From Tubulanus polymorphus (taxonomy: Eukaryota; Nemertea; Palaeonemertea; Tubulaniformes; Tubulanidae), in contig NW_027437432.1 of assembly GCF_964204645.1 (NCBI RefSeq), positions 64,001 through 128,000 of the forward strand: DNA of 64,000 nucleotides, given 5' to 3'. A program made the translations under genes and the position numbers. This document shows, piece by piece, positions 1 through 11,611 of the stretch. The notes under the pieces are model-generated. The model searched no databases. It had not been told where the DNA came from and worked only from the letters and a program-made list of their open reading frames with translations. Position 1 is the stretch's first letter, and each line of letters starts with the position of its first letter.

Positions 1-59
1 ATATTTTTGAATATATTGAATGATGATAGCACATTTTGATTATTTTGCCTGTTACCACA

Positions 60-375
60 ATAACACAGACTGGTACCGGTACCAGAATCAGTGACATAGA
101 CCGGTACCAGTGTAGACTGGTACCGGTACCAGAATCAGTGACATAGACCGGTACCAGTGTAGACTGGTACCAGTGTAGACCGGTACCAGTGTAGACTGGT
201 ACCGGTACCAGAATCAGTGACATAGACCGGTACCAGTGTAGACTGGTACCGGTATCAGAATCAGTGACATAGACCGGTACCAGTGTAGACTGGTACCGGT
301 ACAAGAATCAGTGACATAGACCGGTACCAGTGTAGACTGGTACCGGTACAAGAATCAGTGACATAGACCGGTACA
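60..375. repeat. Minisatellite, about 47-bp composite unit with GGTACC palindromes
   Basis: Tandem copies of a composite unit containing the palindromic core ACCGGTACCAGTGTAGAC and a spacer reading AGAATCAGTGACATAG. No gene is visible in this stretch. Confidence 0.9.
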
Positions 376-387
376 GTCTACACTGGT

Positions 388-706
388 ACCGGGTGTAGAC
401 ATGGACCAGTGTAGACATGGACCAGTGTAGTCCAGGACCAGTGTAGACATGGACCAGTGTAGACATGGACCAGTGTAGACATGGACCAGTGTAGTCCAGG
501 ACCAGTGTAGACATGGACCAGTGTAGACATGGACCAGTGTAGACATGGACCAGTGTAGTCCAGGACCAGTGTAGACATGGACCAGTGTAGACATGGACCA
601 GTGTAGTCCAGGACCAGTGTAGACATGGACCAGTGTAGACATGGACCAGTGTAGTCCAGGACCAGTGTAGACATGGACCAGTGTAGACATGGACCAGTGT
701 AGACCG
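388..706. repeat. Minisatellite, 16-bp unit
   Basis: About 20 tandem copies of GTAGACATGGACCAGT, with a variant reading GTAGTCCAGGACCAGT. Because 16 is not a multiple of 3 and the unit lacks stops in several frames, it creates long spurious open frames on the minus strand. Confidence 0.9.
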
Positions 707-999
707 GTTGTGGACTGATTGAATCACGTACAACAAGCAAACATTCAGTAACGCAAGAATCAATGAAATCTAACACCAGTCGGTAACTGATAAACAGGTA
801 ATTAATCTGGTGGTTAACTTGGCAACTGACCCCCGCAGCCCGGAACCTGCCGTTAGGAGGCTGGTTATAGGCTGTCCGACACTGGGCAGGATGACTTTAC
901 ATAAAAATTCTAACTCAATTAAAACTGACAGTCGAATTACCCTTAACAGTGGACTGACAAAAACATGACACAATTACTGGTGATTGAAAGTGAATTAAA

Positions 1000-1170
1000 A
1001 CAAGCCCTGCTGTTAGCAGGATTGTTATAAAACAAGCCCTGCTGCTAGCAGGATTGTTATAAAACAAGCCCTGCTGTTAGCAGGATTGTTATAAAACAAG
1101 CCCTGCTGTTAGCAGGATTGTTATAAAACAAGCCCTGCTGTTAGAAGGATTGTTATAAAACAAGGACGGA
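1000..1170. repeat. Minisatellite, about 33-bp unit
   Basis: Five tandem copies containing CAAGCCCTGCTGTTAGCAGG and ATTGTTATAAAA. The CCTGCTGTTAGCAGG core is an inverted repeat, so each unit could form a small hairpin. The sequence from 707 to 1000 and from 1170 to 1390 shows no gene. Confidence 0.85.
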
Positions 1171-1625
1171 TGATACTTTAACCTTGTTTTTTATTATCAT
1201 ATCAAATCACTGTCTTAAACCAGTCATTGATATAAGTGGATACAGGTCATGTTGATATAAGTGAGTTTCGACTGCCACAATGTTCTCAAGTTCTGTCATT
1301 ATTCAATTTGAGTTGATTCCAATGAAGAGAAAGTTATAATAATTCTCATTTTATTTATTTCAATAAATGACAATAAAACCTGAGCATCTGATCGAATCCC
1401 AGAGAGACCTCACACCTCCCGAGGTGCATCTGAGGGAGACCTCACACCTCACTCGAGATGCCTCTGAAATGCACCTCCCTGTAATAGACAAGGCAACAAT
1501 TGACTCTGTTTCAAGTGATGTATTGTAAATATAAAACTCGTTGCCCTGAGTTTCAGTTACTGTTTGTTTTATACCCTGAACGAAGCAAAAAATCCGATCA
1601 AAGCAGTAAACAAGTGTATTTAGTG

Positions 1626-2098
1626 GAATCACACGTGTGGAACGTGTGGATCCTCGTGGAGGAGGAATCGCACGTGTGGATCCTCGTGGAGGAGGAATCA
1701 CACAGGTGGAACCTCGACGAGGAGGAATCGCACGTGTGGAACCTCGTGGAGGAGGAATTGCACGTGTGGAACCTCGTGGAGGAGGAATCGCACGTGTGGA
1801 TCCCTGTGGAGGAATCGCACGTGTGGAACCTCGTGGAGGAGGAATCACACAGGTGGAACCTCGACTAGGAGGAATCGCACGTGGAACCTCGTGGAGGAGG
1901 AATCACACGTGTGGAACCTCGTGGAGGAATCGCACGTGTGGAACCTCGTGGAGGAGGAATCGCACGTGTGGAACCTCGTGGAGGAGGAATCGCACGTGTG
2001 GAACCTCGTGGAGGAGGAATCGCACGTGTGGAACCTCGTGGAGGAGGAATCGCACGTGTGGAACCTCCTGGAGGAGGAATCACACTGGTGGAATGTGA
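1626..2098. repeat. Minisatellite, 30-bp unit
   Basis: About 16 copies of a unit containing CGCACGTGTGGAACCTCGTG and GAGGAGGAAT. The period is a multiple of three, so several frames on both strands stay open; I see no sign of real coding. It lies just downstream of the IFRD stop codon. Confidence 0.9.
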
Positions 2099-2234
2099 TT
2101 CCACTATTAAAACTGATCTTTTTATATCATCCACACTTTCTTCAACCATTATTTTCTTAAAACAATATATTTTGATAATATATAATATATATATATAATT
2201 TCTAATCTATTTTGAGGCCTAGAATCCAGTGATA

Positions 2235-5200
2235 TCAATAAGCCGCGTGAACAAATCTTTTATCTCGAACTTTAGCTCTGGCCTTCGTACGAGCTTTAAA
2301 CGCTGCTGCATTAAACATGTGCTGAAATCATAAAAATATCATCGATATTCTCACATTGAACAGAACAGAATCTCAACAGATCCTTCATTCCTCGATATAA
2401 TCAGTGTAAGGAGAACATTTCATATTTCAAGCAAGAGTCTGCATCACTTTCAAATCTGAATTACTGTAAACTCCTATAATCGGTACTATTTATCTCGGTA
2501 AACCTGTAATTTGGTTATACATCGACTCAACAATACTAGTTTCCAAATTAGTAATGGCTTATTTATCAAAATTGAGAGCGTTTTAAAGGAGTTTTGGGCA
2601 TTTTGCTCAAAGTAGTCTCATGCACCTTCAATTTAGAAGGAGTTTTTAAGGAATCTAGAAGTTATTATTAGGAACCATGTAGTATTTCCTACTTACCCGA
2701 TCTACTTTACTAGCTTTGGTTAATTTAGCAGCGGCTAAAGGTACGGGTGACCCCAGACCAAATATATCACGTATCAATTCATTCTCCTGAAACATACATA
2801 ACTTGAATTTAATTCTCTCTTATCCAGATACCGGTAGAGACTACATGAATTTTCAAATACAGACTTGGATTCATGAATATCCAAATTAATATGATAAGAG
2901 AGGGTCGGGAGAGAGGATGAGAGAGGAGAGGGGGAGGAGAGGAGGGGGGTGAGGAGAGAGAGAGGGAGGGGAGTGAGAGAGAGGGGAGAGGTAGTGGGGC
3001 TGCTGATATTTAGCCTACCTGAAGATGATTATTCATTCCAGTTCCCATCACGTGACATAATGCGTCATATTGTCGTTTATGAACCCAAGTTTCAATATAC
3101 AAAACTTCATGAGCAAATTTAATGCTTAATTCTGGTGCTTCACCTTCCTGCATAAAACACACAACAGCATTATCTATCAATGTGTACATGTCTACATATC
3201 TCTACAGGTTGTAGAATACTAGTCTACATATCTCTACAGGTTGTAGAATACTAGTCTACATATCTCTACAGGTTGTAGAATACTAGTCTACATATCTCTA
3301 CAGGTTGTAGAATACTAGTCTACATATCACTACAGCTTGTAGAATACTAGTCTACATATCTCTACAGCTTGTAGAATACTAGTCTTCATATCTCTACAGG
3401 TTGTAGAATACTAGTCTACATATCTCTACAGGTTGTAGAATACTAGTCTACATATCTCTAAAGGTTGTAGAATACTAGTCTTCATATCTCTACAGGTTGT
3501 AGAATACTAGTCTACATATCTCTACAGGTTGTAGAATACTAGTCTACATATCTCTACAGGTTGTAGAATACTAGTCTACATATCTCTACAGCTTGTAGAA
3601 TACTAGTCAACATATCTCTACAGCTTGTAGAATACTAGTCTTCATATCTCTACAGGTTGTAGAATACTAGTCTTCATATCTCTACAGGTTGTAGAATACT
3701 AGTCTTCATATCTCTACAGCTTGTAGAATACTAGTCTACATATCTCTACAGGTTGTAGAATACTAGTCTTCATATCTCTACAGGTTGTAGAATACTAGTC
3801 TTCATATCTCTACAGGTTGTAGAATACTAGTCTACATATCTCTACAGGTTGTAGAATACTAGTCTACATATCTCTACAGGTTGTAGAATACTAGTCTACA
3901 TATCACTACAGCTTGTAGAATACTAGTCTACATATCTCTACAGCTTGTAGAATACTAATGTCTATTTATTAATTGATGAGACCTGTTTTTCTGGGATATT
4001 TTGCTTACTTTTTGGGGTACATACCTCATTTATGTCTTAACAGAATGCCAAAAATCGCGGACAACAACTGAATATCCGATATTATTCCAGTTCTGTACCG
4101 ATTAGATGGATTGGCAAAAAGACTCCTTAAGTCCAGTTGAATGAGAGAAAATCCTCCATTTTGTGAAATTTCTTGGATTTGAACATTGTTACCATGCCTA
4201 CGCCACCCTGATTTAGTTGTTGAGACCCCACAAGAAAAATAACTTCATTTTGTAGGCATGGTGACAATGTAAAAATTCAAGAAATTTCACAAAATGGAGG
4301 ATTTTCTCTCTCATTCAACTGGACTTAAGGAGTCTTTTTGCCAATCCATCTAATTGGTACAGAACTGGAAATATATCGGATATTCAGTTGTTGTCCGCGA
4401 CTTTTGGCATTCTGTTAAGACATAAATGAGGTATGTACCCCAAAAAGTAAGCAAAATATCCCAGAAAAACAGGTCTCATCCATTTATAAATAGACATTAG
4501 TCTACATATCTCTACAGGTTGTAGAATACTAGTCTACATATCTCTACAGGTTGTAGAATACTAGTCTACATATCTCTACAGGTTGTAGAATACTAGTTTA
4601 CATATCTCTACAGCTTGTAGAATACTAGTCTACATATCTCTACAGCTTGTAGAATACTAGTCTACATATCACTACAGCTTGTAGAATACTAGTCTACATA
4701 TCTCTACAGCTTGTAGAATACTAGTCTACATATCACTACAGGTTGTAGACTACTAGTTTACATATCACTACAGCACGTAGAATACTAGTGTATTTACCTA
4801 TACAGCTTGTAGAATACTAGTTAACTTACCTCTACAGCACGTAGAATATCCCGGAAACTCGACCTTTGCTGACGACGATCTTTTTTAGCTCTGTATTTAT
4901 TGCTGTCAGTCGCGAGAGTTTTTAATCTTTGACACAAAAATTCTAAATCTTCACCTTCAAAATCCTGAACAAAATCCAAAATGGCAATTTCAATATCATC
5001 AAAAATTTGCAATCAGAAATTTCTAAAATGACCGAAAACTGGTGAATACCTCATCACTTTCTCTCGCTAATTCATATAACATAGCAACAGCTTCACCAGC
5101 AACAATACGTAAATCAACATCACCACTTTCCATTATACCGGGCAGTTTTAATAGATGTCTGAAATAAACAAATCTGGAATCAAACTTCACCCGCTAAACC

Positions 5201-8025
5201 TATCAAACTGAACGTGTCAAACTGAACGTGTCAAACTGAACGTGTCAAACTGAACCTGTCAAACTAAACCTGTCAAACTGAACCTGTCAAACTAAACCTG
5301 TCAAACTGAACCTGTCAAACTAAACCTGTCAAACTGAACCTGTCAAACTAAACCCGGCTGGTGACTTACGTTTCTATGATTTTAGCGACCATATTTGGAG
5401 AAGCGACTGATAGTAATAAACTCCACGCCGATAAAGCGCTACAGTGTAACGTAGCATCTTGAGGAGTAACTATCGCAGGTGATCCATCTCCTTTCAGATA
5501 GGAGGCTTTAAATATACCTTCAAATGATTCCATCATAGCTAAAACTGCCTACAATTATAACCACATATTATCAGTGAAAACCTGCACCTCACTTAAACTG
5601 ATGTTAGGTCGATAACATCGAAATATTTAAACTCTTACAACAATACAGTCGGTTAGCCCCGTTGTCACGGTACCGATGACTTACTTCTAAATCTCCGCTA
5701 GCGATGAAACACAACAATCCGGCAGCCTCGGCGCACTGTAACATATTCAAACATTCAAATTCAATAATACAGTCAGTTATTTTCTAGCTGATGATCGCTA
5801 TGACGACTGCAGTACCTTAGCTCTAGCTTTAATAGCCGCTGATTTGTCGACCATGATCGTAATGAGAACTGGTTTAATAGTTTTATAGAATTCCTCTCCT
5901 AACGCACCCAGTCCTAACTGTATGGATAACAGCATACAAGCATGAGCTGCCAGTGCCTGCTCTTCTCCTTTACCTTTCTTTAAACATTTCTCTAGACTAT
6001 CACCAACTGTTACACATCTACAATAATACACAGCATTCACTGAATAATACACATATATCCTCCCTCTCCCCTCCTCCCTAGTAGGTACTCCCTCTCCCCT
6101 CCTCCCTAGTAGGAACTCCCTCTCCCCTCCTCCCTAGTAGGTACTCCCTCTCCCCTCCTCCCTAGGTACTCCCTCACCCCGGGTTCTCTCCACTCCTCCC
6201 TCTCCCCTCCTCCCTAGTAGGTACTCCCTCTCCCCTCCTCCCTAGTAGGTACTCCCTCTCCCCTCCCTAGTAGGTACTCCCTCTCCCCTCCTCCCTAGTA
6301 GGTACTCCCTCTCCCCTCCCACCCAGGTACTCCCTCTCCCCTCCTCCCTAGTAGGTACTCCCTCTCCCCTCCTCCCTAGTAGGTACTCCCTCTCCCCTCC
6401 TCCCCAGGTACTCCCTCCCCTCCTCCCCAGGTACTCCCTCTCCCCTCCTGCCCAGGTACTCTCTCTGTGGTGCTTACCGGTCAGACAGGAAGTCAATGAG
6501 ATATTTCTTAGAGAAAGCAGTAATTAATCCTTTCAATGCGTTTTCACGACTTTTTGCACTGAAAATAAATAAATTCATTGAAAACATAAGATCCATAACT
6601 GTAGAAATAAGATCCACAACTGTAGAACTGGTTTCAGAAATTGTTCTAACCTTTTATCTGACAGTAAATCGATACAATCTTTAAGTTTCTCCTCAAATTC
6701 TTCTTGTGCACTGATTTCATCCACTTGTTCCGTAGAGTCTCCAAATATTCCACCAGAACCTGAAACAATTATCAATACTTACTAAGTGAACTGTGGAACA
6801 GGATCCAGAGTCTCAACTGTGGAACTGGATCCAGAGTCTCAACTGTGGAACTGGATCCAGAGTCTCAACTGTGGAACAGGATCCAGAGTCTCAACTGTGG
6901 AACAGGATCCAGAGTCTCAACTTTGGAACTGGATCCAGAGTCTCAACTGTGGAACAGGATCCAGAGTCTCAACTGTGGAACTGGATCCAGAGTCTCAACT
7001 GTGGAACAGGATCCAGAGTCTCAACTGTGGAACTGGATCCAGAGTCTCAACTGTGGAACTGGATCCAGAGTCTCAACTGTGGAACAGGATCCAGAGTCTC
7101 AACTGTGGAACTGGATCCAGAGTCTCAACTGTGGAACTGGATCCAGAGTCTCAACTGTGGAACTGGATCCAGAGTCTCAACTGTGGAACTCGATCCAGAG
7201 TGTCAACTGTAGAACTGGATCCAGAGTCTCCGCTGTGGAACAGGATCCAGAGTCTCAACTGTGGAACTGGATCCAGAGTCTCAACTGTGGAACTGGATCC
7301 AGAGTCTCAACTGTGGAACTAAGTTGTAATAAGTACCTTCTTCAGTAATGCTCCTGGTCTCTGATTGGCTGCTGATAACACTCATATTATCAGCAGTATC
7401 ATAATCTTCATCACTGGTCATATTCATACGATCAGCTACCGCTAATCCACCGACACCAACGCCACCTAGCACTGAAATACAACATCATACTTACTACAAT
7501 TAGTTATACAGCTATCCCCCTCCCTGCTCCGCTGTGAGGGGAGACACTATATGAGAGGTGTGAGGGGAGACACTAAATGAGGGATATGGGGAGACACTAA
7601 ATGAGGGGGTGTGGTGTGAGAGGAGGCACATGTTGTTTGGAAGAAACATCTGTTCCATTCACACACATAAATCACTAACACTTAACCCCAACAGTTCTAT
7701 CCCATCACTGCCTATCCCCCAGTTGTGAGGGGGTTTCGGCAACTCTCTCCGGGAAAGGAAGTTACTGCAACTCCCCCTGGCCGTAGGAACACTCACTACC
7801 TGTCCCCCTGCCTGGCCTGGTTGGTAGTAAGAGGGGATTTAACCCAGCCAGCGTCACAGTCAACAGAATTACACAGGACCCCTCCACTCTGCTCCGGAGA
7901 GTCAGACTCTCACTGTACCCGTACACATGATGATGTTTGTTATCGATTGATGATGATGAAACTGATGTCGATGAAAGAAACTCACGTTTCGCCTTCTTGT
8001 TTAATTTCTTTCCTTTATTAGGCAT
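2235..8025 (-). CDS. IFRD1: Interferon-related developmental regulator (IFRD1/2) homologue, 12 exons, 448 aa
   Basis: IFRD proteins are ARM/HEAT-like nuclear co-regulators of transcription linked to differentiation; IFRD2 also binds inactive ribosomes. Coding exons in transcription order: 8025-7986, 7471-7337, 6759-6651, 6558-6478, 6017-5816, 5735-5685, 5548-5370, 5158-5050, 4964-4830, 3147-3019, 2786-2697, 2321-2235. They sum to 1347 nt in one frame with canonical GT/AG borders. The start, MPNKGKKLNKKAK, has the short basic head of the family, followed by a Ser/Asp-rich stretch. Diagnostic conserved segments are LATDSNKYRAKKDRRQQRSS with FRDILRAVE in exon 9, and the C-terminal AAAFKARTKARAKVRDKR of IFRD_C. 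The length matches human IFRD1/2 (about 440-450 aa). I cannot tell IFRD1 from IFRD2; invertebrates often have one copy. Introns 2, 4, 7 and 9 carry minisatellites. Confidence 0.93.
2880..2998. repeat. Purine-rich (GA/GGA) tract in IFRD intron 10
   Basis: A GAGAG/GGAGG low-complexity run on the + strand, that is, a pyrimidine-rich run in the transcribed IFRD intron. It ends about 20 bp from the exon 10 donor. Confidence 0.8.
3178..3955. repeat. Minisatellite, 32-bp unit derived from the IFRD exon 9 splice junction (left block)
   Basis: About 24 copies of a 32-bp unit (CTACATATCTCTACAGGTTG then TAGAATACTAGT). On the minus strand the unit aligns without gaps to the 3' end of IFRD exon 9 plus the start of its intron (positions 4817-4848). 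The array continues at 4498 after an inserted element. Confidence 0.92.
3958..4497. mobile_element. Fold-back MITE with 245-bp inverted arms and TA target duplication
   Basis: The left arm (3958-4202) and right arm (4252-4497) are near-perfect reverse complements separated by about 49 bp. The ends read ATGTCTATTTAT and ATAAATAGACAT, flanked on each side by TA. Removing the element and one TA restores the 32-bp minisatellite unit (GAATAC-TA-GTCTAC). A TA duplication with long inverted repeats fits a non-autonomous Tc1/mariner-type element. It contains no ORF. Confidence 0.9.
4498..4829. repeat. Minisatellite, 32-bp unit (right block), running into the IFRD exon 9 donor
   Basis: About ten further copies of the 32-bp unit. 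Those nearest the exon are most like the genuine junction: the copies around 4757-4820 contain CAGCACGTAGAATACTAGT and ACCTATACAG, and the real junction reads ACCTCTACAGCACGTAGAAT. Confidence 0.9.
5200..5355. repeat. Minisatellite, 14-bp unit in IFRD intron 7
   Basis: About 11 copies of TGTCAAACTGAACC or TGTCAAACTAAACC. The array ends about 15 bp from the exon 7 donor. Confidence 0.88.
6058..6462. repeat. Minisatellite, about 28-bp pyrimidine-rich unit in IFRD intron 4
   Basis: About 15 copies of CCCTCTCCCCTCCTCCCTAG followed by TAGGTACT, with deletion variants. It fills most of the intron between exons 4 and 5. Confidence 0.88.
6789..7322. repeat. Minisatellite, 26-bp unit in IFRD intron 2
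   Basis: About 20 copies of a 26-bp unit containing AACTGTGGAACTGGATCCAG. The core resembles the ends of the dispersed inverted-repeat family at 34731-34838 and the 20-bp array at 38150-38640. The array creates open frames on the + strand that are not genes. Confidence 0.92.
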
Positions 8026-8057
8026 GATTGTTGATATTTATTGAGATTATCCTTATC

Positions 8058-9014
8058 GTGACGTCACTGAGATCAAGATGGAGTTAAATCGAATTTGTTT
8101 AAAGAGATAAATAAAAACAACGCGATATAAATATGTTTATTATCGTTTACTTGATGCATGATGAGAGACGGATCCACTTAATGGCGGTCCTCACTTGCCA
8201 CAGGTAAATTACGGTAGAATAAAGTTTAAATTGCATTGAATATTGCACCGTGCTTGCTGTGGCAGGCGACTAAATAAATTGGTTTGGTAATTCTTAAAAC
8301 AATTATCTTATCATTGAAATTAGAAAAATATGCTATTTCAATGAATAAACAGGATCTGAAACAAGAATAAATTGCATAAACTGTCGTGAATCGGAATAGT
8401 TTCAAATTCGGTGAAGGAGTTAAGATTTTCTCGGGCACTTCTGAGCTTTGCGATATGATTGAAGGTCGCTGTCTGCGAAAATCCGGTGAAGCAACCATCG
8501 TATCTCAGTCTCGCGAACCACGTGGAGCCACAAATTCAAATTAACTTAATTCGACTGAAATCACTGACGCGCTGAGATCAAGATATAATTAACTAAGTTA
8601 AATCGGATTTGTTTTAAGTGTACACTTGATGCATGATGAGAGATGGTTCCACCTAATGGCGGTCCTCACTTGCCACAGGTGAAAACTTTGAAATAAAGTT
8701 CAAATTGAATTGAATAGTGCACTGTGGCAGGTGACTAAATTTGTTTGGTAATTCTTTAAACTATTATCATTGAAATTAGAAAAATATGTATTTCATTGAA
8801 TAAACAAAGGATCTGAAACAAGAATAAATTGCGTACACTGTCATGAATATTGAATAGTTTCAAAATTCGGTGAAGAAGTTAAGATTTTCTCGGGCACTTC
8901 TAGGCTTTGCGATATGATTGAAGGTCGCTTTCTACCAAATTCCGGTGAAGCAACCATCGTAACTCAGTCTCGCGAACTACGTGGAGCCACAAATTCAAAT
9001 TAATTTTATTCGAC
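8058..9014. repeat. Tandem duplication of about 480 bp between divergent IFRD and BRCC36
   Basis: Copy A spans about 8058-8556 and copy B about 8557-9014. Shared blocks include CTTGATGCATGATGAGAGA (8150 and 8626), GGCGGTCCTCACTTGCCACA (8181 and 8657) and CGTGGAGCCACAAATTCAAA (8521 and 8981). The two start codons lie 33 bp and 44 bp outside the outer edges, so each gene may have one copy as its promoter. Confidence 0.85.
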
Positions 9015-9057
9015 TAGTGACTGGGTTCGAACCCGTTGTTTTTTAAATTACGATACA

Positions 9058-11611
9058 ATGGCTGTATCTAGTGTTTATTTAGAATGTGATGTTTATATGG
9101 TTTGTTTGGCTCATGCTTTATCAACTGAACGCGAGGAAGTGATGGGTTTACTCATTGGAGAGGTACTGTAGGCTTTACTTTACAAAATCAAACACTGACC
9201 TAATGGCTAATTAGTAACCTAATCGACATCGTTGGTGGTAAGCTTTTTATAATCGGATGGGCTTATACCAATATGTGGTTTGTGAAAATATCCGATCGTG
9301 AAACTAAACCACAGACAGGTTACTGACTAACACCGACCCAGACAAAACGTTGGACTTTGCCAAAGTCTTTGGTCCAAACGTCATTTTGATTTGCTCGCCA
9401 ACCGTCTTGCCAGTTCAAACTTCCTTCTCAGTTTCTGTTTCTATGTATTACGTTTCTACATTGAAATGTGGTATATACACAATCAGGAGTGTGCAGAGGG
9501 GGGCTAGGAATCACTCGGCCGTCGCTGCTGTTAACTGACACCAGAAACTTCTTTCTTTTCTATTTTTAGATGATTGATAATAGAATTCTTCACATATCAT
9601 CAGTGATTATATTACGTCGTTCTGATAAACAGCCAGATAGAGTTGAGATATCACCTGAGCAACTTTCAGATGCTGCAATACATGCTGAAATATCCTTTTA
9701 ATTTATTACTAGATCAGATACAGCAGATCCTGTATGCCTGAGATCCTGTATGCCTGAGATCCTGTATGCCTGAGATCCTGCATACCTGAGATCCTGTATG
9801 CCTGAGATCCTGTATGCCTGAGATCCTGTATGCCTGAGATCCTGCATACCTGAGATCTTGTATGCATCAGATCCTGTATGCCTCAGATCCTGCATGCCTC
9901 AGATCCTGTATGCCTCAGATCCTGTATGCCTCAGATCCTGCATACCTGAGATCCTGTATGCCTCAGATCCTGTATGCCTCAAATCCTGCATACCTGAGAT
10001 CCTGTATGCCTCAGATCCTGTATGCCTCAAATCCTGCATACCTGAGATCCTGTATGCCTCAGATCCTGCATGTCTCAGATTTTGTATGCCTCAGATCCTG
10101 TATGCCTCAGATCCTGCATACCTGAGATCCTGTATGCCTCAGATCCTGTATGCCTCAGATCCTGCATGTCTCAGATTTTGTATGCCTCAGATCCTGCATG
10201 TCTAAGATTATCACATCCACCCTTGGCCATGTGAGATTCAATGTATAATGATGATGAGTGAGCTGACTGCCCAGCCCTGGAATCGTCAGCTGCTGTCCGT
10301 GTATTCCTAGATCGAGTCTACTGTGGAGTGTGAAATAATGCTTACCATGAAACTGATTGAAATAGTTTGATTCTGCTGTGTTTATGTGGTATATATATAT
10401 TTATAATTCCTTGATGAAACTGTGAACAGATTAACAAATGAACTGAAGCGGCCGATGAGAGTTTTAGGCTGGTATCATTCACATCCACATATAACAGTGT
10501 GGCCGTCACACGTAGGTTAGTGAGTTTAAACAGAGTTTATAGCGGTCCTTGAAACTTCTTAAATATGAACTCCGTGTTTATAACTGCATGATTCACACGT
10601 TTCCTGTTTCCCCGCGACCCATGAAACACATTCATACATTGTAGATGTACGAACTCAAGCAATGTATCAGTTGATGGATGATTGTTTCATTGGACTCATT
10701 TTCTCAGTTTATTCAGAGGATAAACAAACAAAGGTAAAGTTAAAATATCTGTGAAAATTGTGGACACATTTCTACAATTCTGAATCCAGTTCTAAAGTTC
10801 TGGTTCCGCAATTGTGAGTTAATCCGATAAGACTGAGTAGATCTATAATATCTGATGAGTTGTATGTTTATTCTATTTCAGCAATGTAGGATTCAAGTGA
10901 CTTGTTTTCAATCAGTGAATCAGAGTCCAGAAGGGGAACCACCGCAGTCAGTACCGACAACTTCTCTTCATTCTCAAATATTCAAATCTATATTTGTGTA
11001 TTCAGTGGGTGGCTAGAAAAATATTGAAATTGTTTTAAATATTTCAGATATATGCGTATTGAGATACCACTACATATAAAACAACAGAATTCAATGAGTC
11101 AAAGTTGTTTGGAATCTCTGGTGGAATTACCGAAAATTCTCACTCGTGAAGAAGAGGAAGAATATGAGAGAACGATGATTACTGGAAATAACTTAGATCT
11201 GATAAATAGAATACATAACGGTGCTGGTAGGTATCATAATAAATCAGTTTTTGAAAGTGTGCTGGTAAAATGTCTAATGTCTGGTGTTTGTAGTTCATTT
11301 TCAATTAAAAATGTCTCAGGTGAAGCACTGAACACATGTGAAGTGTGGACGATCATCACAAAGTGGAATGTGCTGGGGGCACACAGACCAGGCTCATCGC
11401 CTGAAGGGTTGTAGCATGTGTTGAATACTTATATATTGTGTTTATTTTAATTGCAGTATTTTCCAAATCTTTATGTCACATAATGGAAGTAATGTCAGGA
11501 CCTTTGATGCATACTTTAGAAAGTCGTTTGAAGCAGAATGAACTGAAATTAAAGAGTCTTTCACAGGAACGAGATTCACTTTTAAAACAATTAAAATCAA
11601 CTCGCAACTAG
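9058..11611 (+). CDS. BRCC3: Lys-63-specific deubiquitinase BRCC36 (BRCC3), 7 exons, 266 aa
   Basis: BRCC36 is the JAMM/MPN+ zinc deubiquitinase of the BRCA1-A (DNA damage) and BRISC (cytoplasmic) complexes and cleaves K63-linked ubiquitin. Exons: 9058-9162, 9570-9689, 10428-10515, 10645-10733, 10882-10946, 11048-11226, 11457-11611; they sum to 801 nt in frame. The metal motif is complete: HSHPHITVWPSHVD gives H92, H94 and D105, and the catalytic Glu is E27 in the segment EREEVMGLLIGE. The C-terminus is helical and ends LKSTRN. The insert present after the MGLxIGE strand in long human isoforms is absent. Intron 2 (9690-10427) is a U12-type AT-AC intron. The exon 5 donor (CA|GTCAGT) was chosen by reading phase and is the least certain border. 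Confidence 0.93.
9690..9699 (+). promoter_or_regulatory. U12-type 5' splice site (ATATCCTTTT), BRCC36 intron 2
   Basis: The only way to join ...HAE to RLTNELKRP in frame is AT at the 5' end and AC at the 3' end. ATATCCTTTT matches the minor-spliceosome AT-AC donor consensus at every position. Confidence 0.9.
9718..10206. repeat. Minisatellite, 16-bp unit inside the U12 intron of BRCC36
   Basis: About 30 copies of GATCCTGTATGCCTGA, with CTCA and CATACC variants. The array lies between the U12 donor and branch site and accounts for two thirds of the intron. Confidence 0.9.
10407..10427 (+). promoter_or_regulatory. U12 branch site (TTCCTTGAT) and AC 3' splice site
   Basis: TTCCTTGAT (10407-10415) fits the U12 branch consensus TTCCTTRAY exactly. 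The presumed branch A at 10414 lies 13 nt before the terminal AC at 10426-10427, inside the usual U12 spacing. There is no polypyrimidine tract, as expected for this class. Confidence 0.9.

Noticed and set aside
7725-8021. 98-codon + frame opposite IFRD exon 1
   Set aside because: It overlaps IFRD exon 1 and intron 1 on the other strand, has no family resemblance and no splice context.
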